NCBI GenBank assembly: GCA_963556145.1
Contig: OY744466.1
Span: forward strand, 3,844,001 to 3,908,000
Origin: Hygrocybe punicea
Taxonomy: Eukaryota; Basidiomycota; Agaricomycetes; Agaricales; Hygrophoraceae
Direction: 5' to 3'
Length of the DNA: 64,000 nt
Shown here: in pieces, positions 45,011 through 54,774 of the stretch
How positions within the stretch are numbered: the stretch's first letter is position 1
Layout: the number at the start of each line of letters is the position of its first letter
Position numbers and translations under genes: made by a program
The notes under the pieces: model-generated
The model's input: the letters and a program-made list of their open reading frames with translations, nothing else
What the model was told of the DNA's origin: nothing
Database searches by the model: none

Positions 45011-45776
45011 TGAAACATCAGCGCGCCGCCCGCGACTTGCGTGACTTACGCCGATCGACACGCACGTGACTGCGACATTTTCGCTGTATCTTAACCATGC
45101 AGCCTGGTCTCAATACGCTGAAACACGACCGTTAAACACGTCCTACACGTTCGGACACCGAGTCCGATACCAGAAATGTAATTCATCTGGTTTATCTTCG
45201 TCTTTTCGCCGACTTTCATGTGATATTCGCCGTTATTTCAAATCCTTCGCTATTCCATTCCCGTTTCGTTGCTTTCATGCGATATTTCGCTGCATTTCTA
45301 TTTCACTCATCCACCCTTTCCCCCTATCCCTTTAGAATATAAAAAGTGTCCTGTAGTAGAAAATATACGAAGAAGAACCCAGTTCTCCCCTCTCCACTAG
45401 TTTGCGTCTTAAGTTTTAAAAGATCTAGTCATTCCCACTCGAATCTGCGTCTCTCCTCATCGCGTACTCTCCGCTATCGTGACCTAAGTCGTAGCGCAGA
45501 ACCTCCGTCTCGTCACGTCATCACCGCGTATCGCGCTGTCATCTAGGACACCCAGCTAAGCCTTCCGATCCTTGTTTATCACTGCGTTGCGACATCGCGT
45601 TGTCTTGCGACTCTTCGCGTTTGTTTATTTTATCGCGCATATTATCGTGCACATTATCGCGCACTATCACGTTATTGTCAGGAGTGTCCCCAAGTCTCGT
45701 TCGCACCTTTGCGACGTTTTTCATCATTTATTATCTCTTTATCCGGGGTCATAGACGTGGAAACCATATCACCGGC
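45011..45776. other. probable insertion between gag and RT, possibly a solo LTR
   Basis: About 770 bp separate FVDSVCNAL from GFWLWART, which are adjacent in related elements. The stretch is C/T-rich with repeated cgcgt/tatcgcgca words and a TATA-like agaatataaaaag at about 45,335, like an LTR promoter. TG...CA ends can be proposed (near 45,009 and 45,774) but no matching 4-6 bp duplication was found. Confidence 0.35.
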
Positions 45777-47312
45777 TTCTGGCTTTGGGCACGCACTTCT
45801 GACCTTGACTACCCGACGACCTGGGACAACTCGCATCGACCAATCTTGGACCCTTGCCACCACGCCTTCCTATTGGAACAATATGACATGGAGGTCGCAC
45901 TCGGGCAGCTTTCACCCCCCTTCGGCCATGACCTACTTCCCGGGATGTACAGCATGCCACTTGGGGTGATACTCAAGCCGCACTCTTTGAAGCTCCGCAT
46001 AGTCATCGACCAGAGTGTTGAACCCTATTCGCAGAACTCCTTGATTCCCAAGGAGGACCATTTCATGCGAATGGACAACTTACACCAACTTGGATCTGCC
46101 TTGCATCATGTACACGCCGACCACCCCTCCCGTCGTCTCGTCGTTTTCAAGTCTGATATGTCGCATGCCTACCGCCTGATGCCGATGGTGCCGCTGTGGC
46201 AAATTCGCCAGGTGATGACGTTCGAGTCCAAATGCTTCGTGAATTGTTGCAACCATTTTGGCAACGGTGCCGGCGGACGCGTTTTCAGTTCCTTCACCTG
46301 CCTCATCACCTGGATCGCCATCTACATTCTCCTACTCCTGGACCTCTTCACTTATGTGGACCACAATTTTTCTTGGGAATTTGCTGATGAACTCGCATGG
46401 TACGGCCCATACAACAAATACATGCCAACCAAACAGGTCCGCTTACTTGGTCTGTGGGATGACCTCGGCATTCCGCATGAGGAAAAGAAGCAGGAATGGG
46501 GGGAGTTGCTCATGATTATTGGCTTCCAGGTGGATCCCAATGGCCTCACCATTACTATGCCACCTGACCGCCAGGTGGAGCTCCTGGTGGTGCTGCATAC
46601 CTTTGCAACTCCTGGCCACTGGTACCCCTTATGTGATTTTCAACGTATGGTGGGCTGGGTCAACTGGGCCCTCAACGTTTACCCCCTCCTATGGCCCAGC
46701 CTGTCCTCCCTCTACCACAATATGGCTGGAAAGTCCGTTCCCCACGAGCACCTCTGGGTGAACTCCACCATCGTCCACGAACTCTCCTGGATCGCAGCAC
46801 ACGTCGAGGCCTCCACCGGTGTCCACCTCCTTCCCTCTGTTGTGTGGTCATCGTCCGATGCCGACTTTACCTTGTTTTCGGACGCATGCCTAACGGGGAT
46901 GGGTTTCTGGTCCCCGCGACTCATTAATGGTCACCAGTGTCTTTTCAATGTGCTGAATAACCGGATTTTTTATCTCGAGGCCCTTGCCATTCTCTCTGTG
47001 CTTCACTACACCCTTGTCAACATCCGTCCCCTCCCTTCCCACGTTGCCCTCTTTACCGACAACTCCAACACAGTCGACATCTTCAACACTCTGCGTGCCC
47101 AACCCTCCCACAACCCCATCCTAATGGCTGCCATCGACCTCTCCATCCGCTTCAATGTTCAGTTCCACGTCTTCCACATACCTGGTACTGACAACGTCAT
47201 CGCGGACGCACTCTCACTTGGCCGCAACAACGTTGTCCACTATGTTGTGACTATGATGCACATTGTCTCTTTTGAACCCCCTTGTCTTCCACTGGGGGCA
47301 GTACCATTATGA
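45777..47312 (+). pseudogene. DIRS-like reverse transcriptase-RNase H
   Basis: Continuous frame. RT motifs: LRIVIDQSVEPYSQNSLIPK; VVFKSDMSHAYRLMPM (motif A Asp); HFGNGAGGRVFSSF (motif B); the catalytic box reads YVDH at 46,353-46,364 where YVDD is expected, so one of the two metal-binding aspartates is replaced. RNase H follows: TLFSDACLTGMGFWSPRL, FYLEALAILSVLH, LFTDNSNTVDIFNTLR and HIPGTDNVIADALSLG. The overlap with the downstream recombinase frame (47,282-47,312) is typical of DIRS elements. The replaced Asp suggests an inactive polymerase despite the long open frame. Confidence 0.9.
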
Positions 47313-48292
47313 ACATGACGACCCGTTCGGCCAGGCAACCCCGTCAGGAACCTTGGCCAATCTCGTGGTTGCAACATGAACGGGCAATCGCGATGGGTTG
47401 CGCTATCGAACCCAGTACGGCCGCTGCATATTCTTCCGCTCTCGAATCTTATCTTTGTTTCTGCTCCAACCACCACTTCTCCCCAGCGCCGACAGCGGAC
47501 ATGTTCAGTTTCTACATAGTGTACATGTGTTTCCATATCAAACCCCAATCTGTCAACAACTACCTCTCCGGTATCTGCAACCAACTCAAACTGTTCTACC
47601 CAGACGTCCACACTCTCGGTCGCCAGCATCTCATTTCAAAAATGCTTGCGGGTTGCAAGAAGCTCCGCTCAATGGCCGTCACCTGCAAATGTGCCCTCTC
47701 CCAGACCGAGCTCTCCTCCCTCTGCACCTCTTACCTTGCCCACCCCTCTTATGACTCTGCACTCTTCATTGCTCTGACCTCAACGGCATTCCATGGCCTT
47801 CTCCACCTCAGTGAACTTGTTTGGCTGGATGCACTTCATCTCCAAGACTACCGCAAGGTCATTATGCGCAGGTCGGTAACCCTCCATGATCAGTCCTTCG
47901 ACTTCTTCCTTCCGGGCCACAAGGCCGACCATTTCTTTGAAGGTTCCCACATTCTACTCCACCATACTACGACTCCGGACAACCCCCTGCTCCTCTTCAC
48001 CTGTTACCTCGAGTTGCACGACCGACTTTTCCCCTTCCATGCCAAACTTTTTCTCCGCTCAAACAGCTCTCTCCCAACCCGTTCTTGGTTCCTCTGCCAC
48101 TTGCGCTCCCATTTTCCGGACCCGTCCATCGGTGGCCACTCTCTCTGCTCCAGCAGGGCAACTGACCTTGCCTCTGCTGGTGTTCCACCTTACCTGATCC
48201 AATGCATTGGCCGTTGGGCTTCCGACGCTTGGCAGATCTACGTCCGCAAACACCTGACGCTGCAAGCCGCCTTCTTGTTTGCGCATCACTGA
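47282..48292 (+). pseudogene. DIRS-like tyrosine recombinase, catalytic arginines replaced
   Basis: Uninterrupted 336-aa frame; the Met at 47,309 (MNMTTRSARQPRQE) is an alternative start. The N-terminal SAM-like core-binding domain (SALESYLCFCSNHHFSPAPT, SVNNYLSGICNQLKLFYPDV) is followed by the catalytic domain. The first Arg site reads GLLHLSELVW with His (CAC, 47,804-47,806) instead of Arg. The H-x-x-R box reads GGHSLCSSRATDLA with Cys (TGC, 48,146-48,148) instead of Arg. The tyrosine block GRWASDAWQIYVRKH is intact. Both changes fit CGC to CAC and CGC to TGC transitions, so the enzyme is probably dead although the frame is open. Confidence 0.88.
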
Positions 48293-48918
48293 TGCAACCG
48301 GTGCTCACCATCACCTTTCCGGGCTCACAATTTCATCTCCGTACTTTTCCCGGACACCTTTTATTTCATATCCCACGGACACATTTCTCTCACCCTTTTA
48401 TTGGACCTTTCGCGTCGTTGTGTTGTACCTCGGACCATCTCTTTGCTCCACACTTTTACTCCACCCCATTCTCTACTCTCTCCTACCAATTTCCTTAGCT
48501 TTTAGCACCGCACTGTTTCTTCTCGAGTATTACATACTTATCAAATTCCGGACCTTGCCACTGTTTCAGGACAAGGCCACATTCAGTTATCTCTTTCACC
48601 AAAAAACTGAAAGGTGCTTGATTAGGTGTGTTTAAGTCCACTAAGTCAATTAAGTCAGATTAAGTAAACCCGTGTTTTCCTGATGGCCTATCGGTAACGA
48701 TTTAATAAAAATAAATTTATTCGTATAAAATTAGTAAGTTAAATTTAACGAAACTTTAGCATAGTCTTACTGACTTAACGGTCTTAACAAGTGGAAAGGT
48801 GTTTTCCTGATGATATTGCATCAGCAGCAATTTCCAAACACTCACAAGCTGCTGACACCGATTGCAGCATGATAATTGAAGAGGAGAAGATCATGGAATT
48901 CCCTGTGACGTAGAATAT
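48293..48918. other. right end region of the DIRS-like element and flank
   Basis: 48,293-48,600 is C/T-rich without a gene. 48,636-48,685 is the inverted copy of the left terminus. 48,686-48,799 is AT-rich. A third CATCAGGAAAACA word (inverted) lies at 48,800-48,812. 48,813-48,918 shows no feature. Confidence 0.55.
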
Positions 48919-49548
48919 TTATAATTTCTTTATTCTCGGTTTGTTTCCCCCTTTCAATGACAGTCCCACTCCCCAAGTCCCAATATTCTTCGTTATTTTG
49001 TTACCCCTGCGCATAGAACAGATGTCGTGAGGAGGTTTCTGCGCAATCCAGTCCATGTCTACATGCATCGTTGAGGCAAATAGCTTGATAAAACTTGTGT
49101 CTGATTGTTCACCTTCTTTGAAGGTAAACTCAAAAACATCACCACCACCTGCCCCATATCCGATGGTGAATCTTGTTAGATTTGGTCCCTGCAAACAGCC
49201 CAGCGGCGGTGATGCTGTTGGGGGGCATATTACGACTGGTGGTGTTGTTAGTTGGTTATATCACACCCAATGAGTGGAGAACGCACCTGTGAAGTCATCA
49301 ATCTGGCTTTTTGCAAAGGTAAAGGAACCTCAAACTATGTACCTGTATGCTGTAGTCGGATGGGTTGAAGTAGAAGATGTAGGGGAATAAGTCGTGCTCC
49401 GAGTGATTGACTAGTGCAATGCCATACTCAGCATTTTCATCAAATGTTCGGGTCAAACAGTACAACTTCATTGTGACCTTCTGCTCAAGAGGATTGCTGC
49501 CATGATGTCATAAAAGGTGATAATTGAAGTGAGCGAGTGTCTCAAGAG

Positions 49549-50195
49549 TAGTGCTGCCAAAGTTTGGTTCAGAACCGATCCAAACCGAACCGGAAGTTTG
49601 GTTCAGTCCAGCACCTTGGGCTGAACTGAACCCCGGGTCCAGTTCGGGGTTCAGGCAACCCCCTCGTTGTTTAAACGGTTCATGAGTGGTTCAGAACTGC
49701 TGAACCGATGTCCGCAGGCATGTATATTTTGCTCACACGAAAGTTGTACTCATATGCCGATTTCGGCAAATTTCCATTTTTAGTCACCAAAGTTTAGTCT
49801 CAGACTCTCAGCCATGACAACACCCCGACAAATCACCCTCGAACACAAGTAAGTTTTTTACTTTTATTATCATTTGTTTTATTAATAAGTCAATGACAGT
49901 TTGCTCTCAACCACCAACAGCAACGGCAACAACAACAACGAGAACGGCAACAACAACGACGGACAACGATGGGACATGGGGAGAAGGGCAGCGGGAGGGT
50001 GGTGCACCCACCCCCCGTTGCAGTAGGTATGTTTTTTTTTGTTTTTTTTCTTAGCTACTCATTACACAAACGACGACGACAGTACCAACAACACAACCAC
50101 TACACACCCAACAAGGACGACAGGCGGCGAGGACAAGGGTGACAACGGCAGCCACCACCACCACTATGACAACAACAACCCACGGCCCTCCAAAT

Positions 50196-50228
<33 letters not shown>

Positions 50229-50880
50229 ACCACCACAACGACCACAGCGACCACGACCACGAACACGAACACGAACACGAACACGACCATGACCACGAGC
50301 GCGACCGTGACGAAGGCCACCACGCATCCCACCACCAATGTACCTTGTGGATGCACACCGCCCCGTCAATTGATGTCGGCGCTGCAACCGCGAGGTAACC
50401 GGGAGGATGGTGGTGTGCCCAACACCACCCGGTCACGGCTGAGGACCCGCAAACCCACCACCAACATACCTCGCGGATGCGCACCGCGACGTCAATTGAC
50501 GTCGGCACTGCAACCACAAGGTAACCGGGAGGGTGGTGGTGTGCCCAACACCACCTGGTCACGTCTGAGGACCTGCGGATTAACCCCCGTAATCCCATAC
50601 CCATGGCAACGGGTATGGGTATGGGTTGCGGAAAAAAACCCGCGATAGATTAGATAGCTACAGTAATATATTGTAATTCTTTTTGGTAAAATGCGTGATA
50701 ATACGAAAATTAAGTGTCCGAACCATTCTTGAACTCGGTTCAGGCTCTGAAAAAAAAATCCGAACGGTTCACAGCGGTTCAGGTTCAGTTCATGTAAAAT
50801 CCTGAACTGAACCCGGAGTTCAGTTCAGAGTTCAGCCAAAATGGGTCTGAACTGGACTGAACCGAACTTCGGTAGCACTA
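49549..50880. mobile_element. hAT-like non-autonomous element 1 (1,332 bp)
   Basis: The ends TAGTGCTGCCAAAGTTTGG and, inverted, TAGTGCTACCGAAGTTCGG are flanked by the 8-bp duplication CTCAAGAG (49,541-49,548 and 50,881-50,888). The terminal 150 bp are rich in GGTTCAG/CTGAACC words. The interior is simple sequence (AACAACAAC, CGACCACGACCACGAACACG) with a two-copy repeat. No transposase is encoded; the long open frames are products of the repeats. It is inserted in the caspase-domain gene. Confidence 0.92.
50330..50578. repeat. two tandem copies of a 125-bp unit inside hAT-like element 1
   Basis: Copies at about 50,330-50,452 and 50,456-50,578 share gcaccgcgacgtcaattgac, ggtaaccgggagggtggtgg and cccaacaccacctggtcac. 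Each contains the palindrome CGTCAATTGACG (one copy with one change). A related partial unit lies near 49,990. Confidence 0.85.
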
Positions 50881-51815
50881 CTCAAGAGTGAGCGGCAGAT
50901 TGGACAATGGTTTCCAATGTGGGATGAGGGCATCCATTGAACCTCTCGACATGAAGAGCGCCCTCGAAATCCTGCTCAATCGCAATGTCAGCCTCGGCAC
51001 GTAATTTGACTTGTACGAATTTCCATTTGACAATCGGATTTGTTCCATTGAACTGGGAGAAACCTCGCAGCTAAGGACGCCCGAAGTTCGCACATCAACG
51101 AACACTTTTAATGTGATTGCATCATTATTCCGATCTAACATCAGTGCTCTCGCGCCATCGGGTATGGCAAACTCACCATCGTCCCCAAGCTGCCGCACTA
51201 GCAAGGCGACCAAGATGCCGAGGTGTTCGCGAGTGGATGATTGCATGTCCTGGAATTTGACAGCAAATTCTGCACCCACCACAACCCCATGAATGCTTCC
51301 AGCGTCCACTCAGCCAACTTGAAAGCCTCCAAGTCGTCCCCGATTGATGTCCCATTGAAAAGGGGCCAGTTCTTGTTCACGCCTTCACACCGAGGGTGCT
51401 GATCGATAAGATCCAGCAGGAGATCCATAAGGTCAGAATATGTGACTCGGTCCATGGGAAGTCAATGAAGTTGTTTACAGCGGATTTCAAAAAGGTAGTG
51501 CACACCAACTTTTTTCTTTTTTTTTTTGAATGTCCGACCAGTAGCCAAGCATGCAGTAACGTGCAGATTAGGAAATATAGACTTAGATAAGATTTGAATA
51601 TTTTGTATTGGATCTCATGAAATGCTGTACCATTTTACATGATGTGAGAGAGAAAGTTTATCTATTTTATGAGGGCTAGTCTCTCCCACATTTACTTCCT
51701 GAAAATATCTAGTGTCTTGAAGGTTATAGGTGAAATATCATTATCTTAGGTTATCCACTTGACTTGTGTGGTTAATAGCTCCACAAGGAATGCTCAGGTC
51801 AACATGGTTTTAAGG

Positions 51816-53851
51816 TAGTGATGCTGAAGTTCGGTTTGGTTCGGTTTTTTCGGTTTTTTGCAAAACCTGAACAGTTCGGTTCAGCAAAATGCCGAACCGA
51901 AACCAAAACCGCTTCGAACCGTTTTTTAGCGTTCGGTTCGCGTTCAAACCCGGTTCAAACGCCGAACCGATTTGATTTAAAGCTTCTCCTACCTGTCAGC
52001 TTCATTTTGATCCCCTGATCATCCAAAATGGTCAAGTATTGAGTGAGTTATGATTAAAATAACTTTTATTCACAATGGGAGGACATCCATAACATATCTT
52101 TTATTCGGATATAGTTTCCCCATGTTGGGATGAGATTCCAACACCACAAAGACCCCAGAAAAACATTTGAACTCCCCACCCTAAATGGGGTACAGATATA
52201 ATACAGAGATGTGATATCTATTGGAGGGGGTCGACCCCCTGAATAGACTACAAAAACTATTTTCAAGATCCGACCTCCTGAAGTGGGCTATGCCGATCAC
52301 TGGCATGTCATCTATTGGTTCCATCAACGATCCCAAACTGATATAAGCAAAGTGGTTCCAACCCCGACTGGCACCCTGTTTATTGCCCAGAATATTTTTA
52401 TCGTTACGGATGTCCTCCCAATATATAGATTGTGATTTTAAAAAATGAAAATAGCATTATAAGTAAAATAGGTAAGATTACCAAATTATTTGAGTACATT
52501 ACCCTCATCAAAAGGTAATGGGTTCTCTGTTAACATTAATTACAGCCGTTTTAGTAATTCATGGCAGTAACTGGATTTTTTTTCATGAATTGAGAAATTT
52601 GGACTTAGTGGAATTTTCAGTGCTGAATCTTGTATCTCATGAAATACTGTATGGATTGAGATGGTTATGGAGGGAAAGTTGTACTATTTCTTAAGGGCTA
52701 TCTACTGCTATTATTACATTTGGACAATATTTAGTGTTTGGTGACTTGTGGATGAAACAAAAGGTAAACCAGTACTTTTTGACACCCAAAATGATATTGT
52801 CAAATTATGCCATTGAATGAGCTCATATGCAAAAGATTGTAGGGAGAAACTTCTTCAGTTTTTTAAGGGCTAGAAGTACATATACCGTGTTTTCCTTCAT
52901 TTTTGTCCTTGGAGCCAACATTTAAAATTCATGTAATATTTCAAGCCTAATGCAGACCAACATAGTACAGATGCAATGTTGGCTCCAAGGACAAAAATGA
53001 AGGAAAACACGGTATATGTACTTCTAGCCCTTAAAAAACTGAAGAAGTTTCTCCCTACAATCTTTTGCATATGAGCTCATTCAATGGCATAATTTGACAA
53101 TATCATTTTGGGTGTCAAAAAGTACTGGTTTACCTTTTGTTTCATCCACAAGTCACCAAACACTAAATATTGTCCAAATGTAATAATAGCAGTAGATAGC
53201 CCTTAAGAAATAGTACAACTTTCCCTCCATAACCATCTCAATCCATACAGTATTTCATGAGATACAAGATTCAGCACTGAAAATTCCACTAAGTTCAAAT
53301 TTCTCAATTCATGAAAAAAAATCCAGTTACTGCCATGAATTACTAAAACGGCTGTAATACAATCAATATCCACTCACCTATTGGACCAACTTGGAATTTC
53401 TGCATAATTGGTTACAAATTGAAGTCAGTTTAATGAGTGACCAGATATTGGTTAAATTAACTAATCTTAGCAGAGGACCAATTATCATTTAGTGTGGGCA
53501 ATGTACTCAAATAATTTGGTAATTTTATCTATTTTATTTATAATGTTATTGCCATTTTTAAAATCAAATATATATATATATATTGTGAGTAAAAGTTGTT
53601 TTAATCATAACTCACTCAATACTTGACCGTTTTGGATGATCAGTGGATCAAAATGACGGGAAGAACCGTATCTATCGGTTCGCGGTTCGAACCGGGTTCA
53701 AACGCGGTTCAGAACTGCTCAAAACCACAGAACTGCAAACTGAACCATCGGTTTCGGTTCAGCCAAATGCTGAACCAAACCGGGTTTTTCGGTTCGGTTT
53801 GTGGTTCAAACCGGGTTCGGACCGGTTCTGAACCGAACTTCGGCATCACTA
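51816..53851. mobile_element. hAT-like non-autonomous element 2 (nested in FB4)
   Basis: The ends TAGTGATGCTGAAGTTCGG and, inverted, TAGTGATGCCGAAGTTCGG are flanked by the 8-bp duplication TTTTAAGG (51,808-51,815 and 53,852-53,859). Terminal 150 bp are built of GGTTCGG/AACCGAACC words, and the inverted match extends to about 52,080 and 53,585. Minus its own insert it is about 1.22 kb, the same size class as elements 1 and 3. Non-coding. Confidence 0.92.
52543..53354. mobile_element. foldback element FB2 (nested in hAT-like element 2)
   Basis: An almost perfect 812-bp palindrome with centre near 52,948. Ends are CAGCCGTTTTAGTAATTCAT and its complement, each next to TA (52,541-52,542 and 53,355-53,356). 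It contains the family boxes tgtactatttcttaagggct and cttgtatctcatgaaatact. Its near-perfect arms suggest it is the youngest layer of this nest. Confidence 0.93.
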
Positions 53852-54420
53852 TTTTAAGGAGAAACTTGTTCCATGTTCAGAGAGCTAAAAAACCACATAC
53901 AAATATTTATACATTTCTTTGATCTCAAGAAGTATTTGACAACATTCACCAATATATTTCACCTACAATATTCAAAACACTAGATATTTTCAGGAAGTAA
54001 ATGTGGGAGAGACTAGCCCTCATAAAATAGATAAACTTTCTCTCTCACATCATGTAAAATGGTACAGCATTTCATGAGATCCAATACAAAATATTCAAAT
54101 CTTATCTAAGTCTATATTTCCTAATCTGCACGTTACTGCATGCTTGGCTACCGGTTGGACATTCAAAAAAAAAAAAGAAAAAGTTGGTGTGCACTACCTT
54201 TTTGAAATCCGCTGTAACTAGACTGTTTGTAAAGGCACCACAAAGCAGTCCTTCTGCAGATATAGATTCGTATGCAACCTCGTCGTGTCGGGAGGCTGCA
54301 AGGAAAAGATGTGAGGATGTCACTTGGTCTTGAAACCCAACAGGTATAGATTGTGTATCACAAGCCTGGATCGCCACTGTGCCATTGAGATCGTCTGGGA
54401 TTGGATTGGAAGTGACCGCG

Positions 54421-54774
54421 AAACGAGCCTTGGTTCAGACGCGGCACGGAGAGTTATGCGCTATGTCCCCAGCCCTTTGGTGATCACCGGGTCACCCCCC
54501 GGTAACTTTCCCACGTGTGGCATCCTGGCCTCAGATACATCGATCCGGTGACCCATGTATATCTGCTCGATACACTTCTCGTTTAGGGTGATGTCCTCAT
54601 TTAGCGAAATGTCCTTCTGATTCTGGGGGCAAAGTTTCTCATTAAGGGAGGGGGTGTGTGTGCCAAAGTTCAGCAAATATGGCATTGTTCAGTTAGTGGT
54701 ACTACAGTTGATAAATATTATGGATATGACAGCGCCGTACGAACCACCTCTTGGTAACCGACACCTCCCTTCTT
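54421..54774. other. junction region, no gene recognised
   Basis: Between the caspase relic and the 3' end of the decayed Crypton-like gene. It contains GGGTCACCCCCCGGTAAC at 54,489-54,508 and CCGGTGACCC at 54,546, words that recur near 59,086, 59,832 and 63,827. The caspase-like coding signal stops at about 54,420 and upstream exons are not found. Confidence 0.4.

Larger units (their letters stand above)
28967..48685 (+). mobile_element. DIRS-like tyrosine-recombinase retroelement with inverted ends (heavily inserted)
   Basis: The left end CATCAGGAAAACATGGGTTT at 28,967 is matched in inverted orientation by ...AAACCCGTGTTTTCCTGATG ending 48,685, with about 45 bp of strong identity (TTTACTTAATCTGACTTAAT follows). 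A further inverted CATCAGGAAAACA lies at 48,800-48,812, so the true right end may be there, with 48,640-48,685 acting as the internal complementary region expected of DIRS elements. Inside, on +, are gag (30,991-32,160 joined to 44,605), RT-RNase H (to 47,312) and a tyrosine recombinase (to 48,292). Without the nested hAT insertion the unit would be about 7.3 kb. Confidence 0.75.
51478..54214. mobile_element. TA-flanked foldback element FB4 in the caspase gene, with nested insert
   Basis: Long terminal inverted repeats: 51,478-51,760 (CAGCGGATTTCAAAAAGGTA...) pairs with 53,935-54,214 almost perfectly. TA flanks both ends (51,476-51,477 and 54,215-54,216). Without the hAT-like insert the unit is about 690 bp, nearly all of it arms. 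It has the same box order as FB1/FB2 (tctcatgaaatgctgtacc, gagggctag). No coding capacity. Confidence 0.92.
48919..54420 (-). pseudogene. caspase-domain (metacaspase-like) gene, 3' part, split by two transposons
   Basis: Four blocks are read on -. 54,420-54,217: RFAVTSNPIPDDLNGTVAIQ, SSHLFLAASRHDEVAYESIS and AEGLLCGAFTNSLV, the end of a caspase-fold peptidase core. 51,475-51,320: MDRVTYSDLMDLLLDLIDQH and PRCEGVNKNWPLFNG. 51,310-50,889: AGSIHGVVVGAEFAVKFQD and DGARALMLDRNND. 49,540-48,919: YGIALVNHSEHDLFPYIFYF and TIGYGAGGGDVFEFTFKEGE. This C-terminal layout is that of the caspase-domain proteins expanded in mushrooms. The p20 part with the catalytic His-Cys pair is absent to the right. Breaks: insertion at 51,478-54,214, insertion at 49,549-50,880, a stop just after the first insertion point, a frameshift near 51,320 and a stop near 49,510. 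Confidence 0.85.

Noticed and set aside
45009..45776. Firm annotation as a solo LTR
   Set aside because: TG and CA ends can be chosen, but no 4-6 bp target duplication matches and no second copy lies in the window.
50039..50648. Long Thr-, Asn/His- and Val-rich open frames on both strands
   Set aside because: They are produced by simple AAC/CGA/CAC runs inside hAT-like element 1, which has defined ends and no conserved protein.
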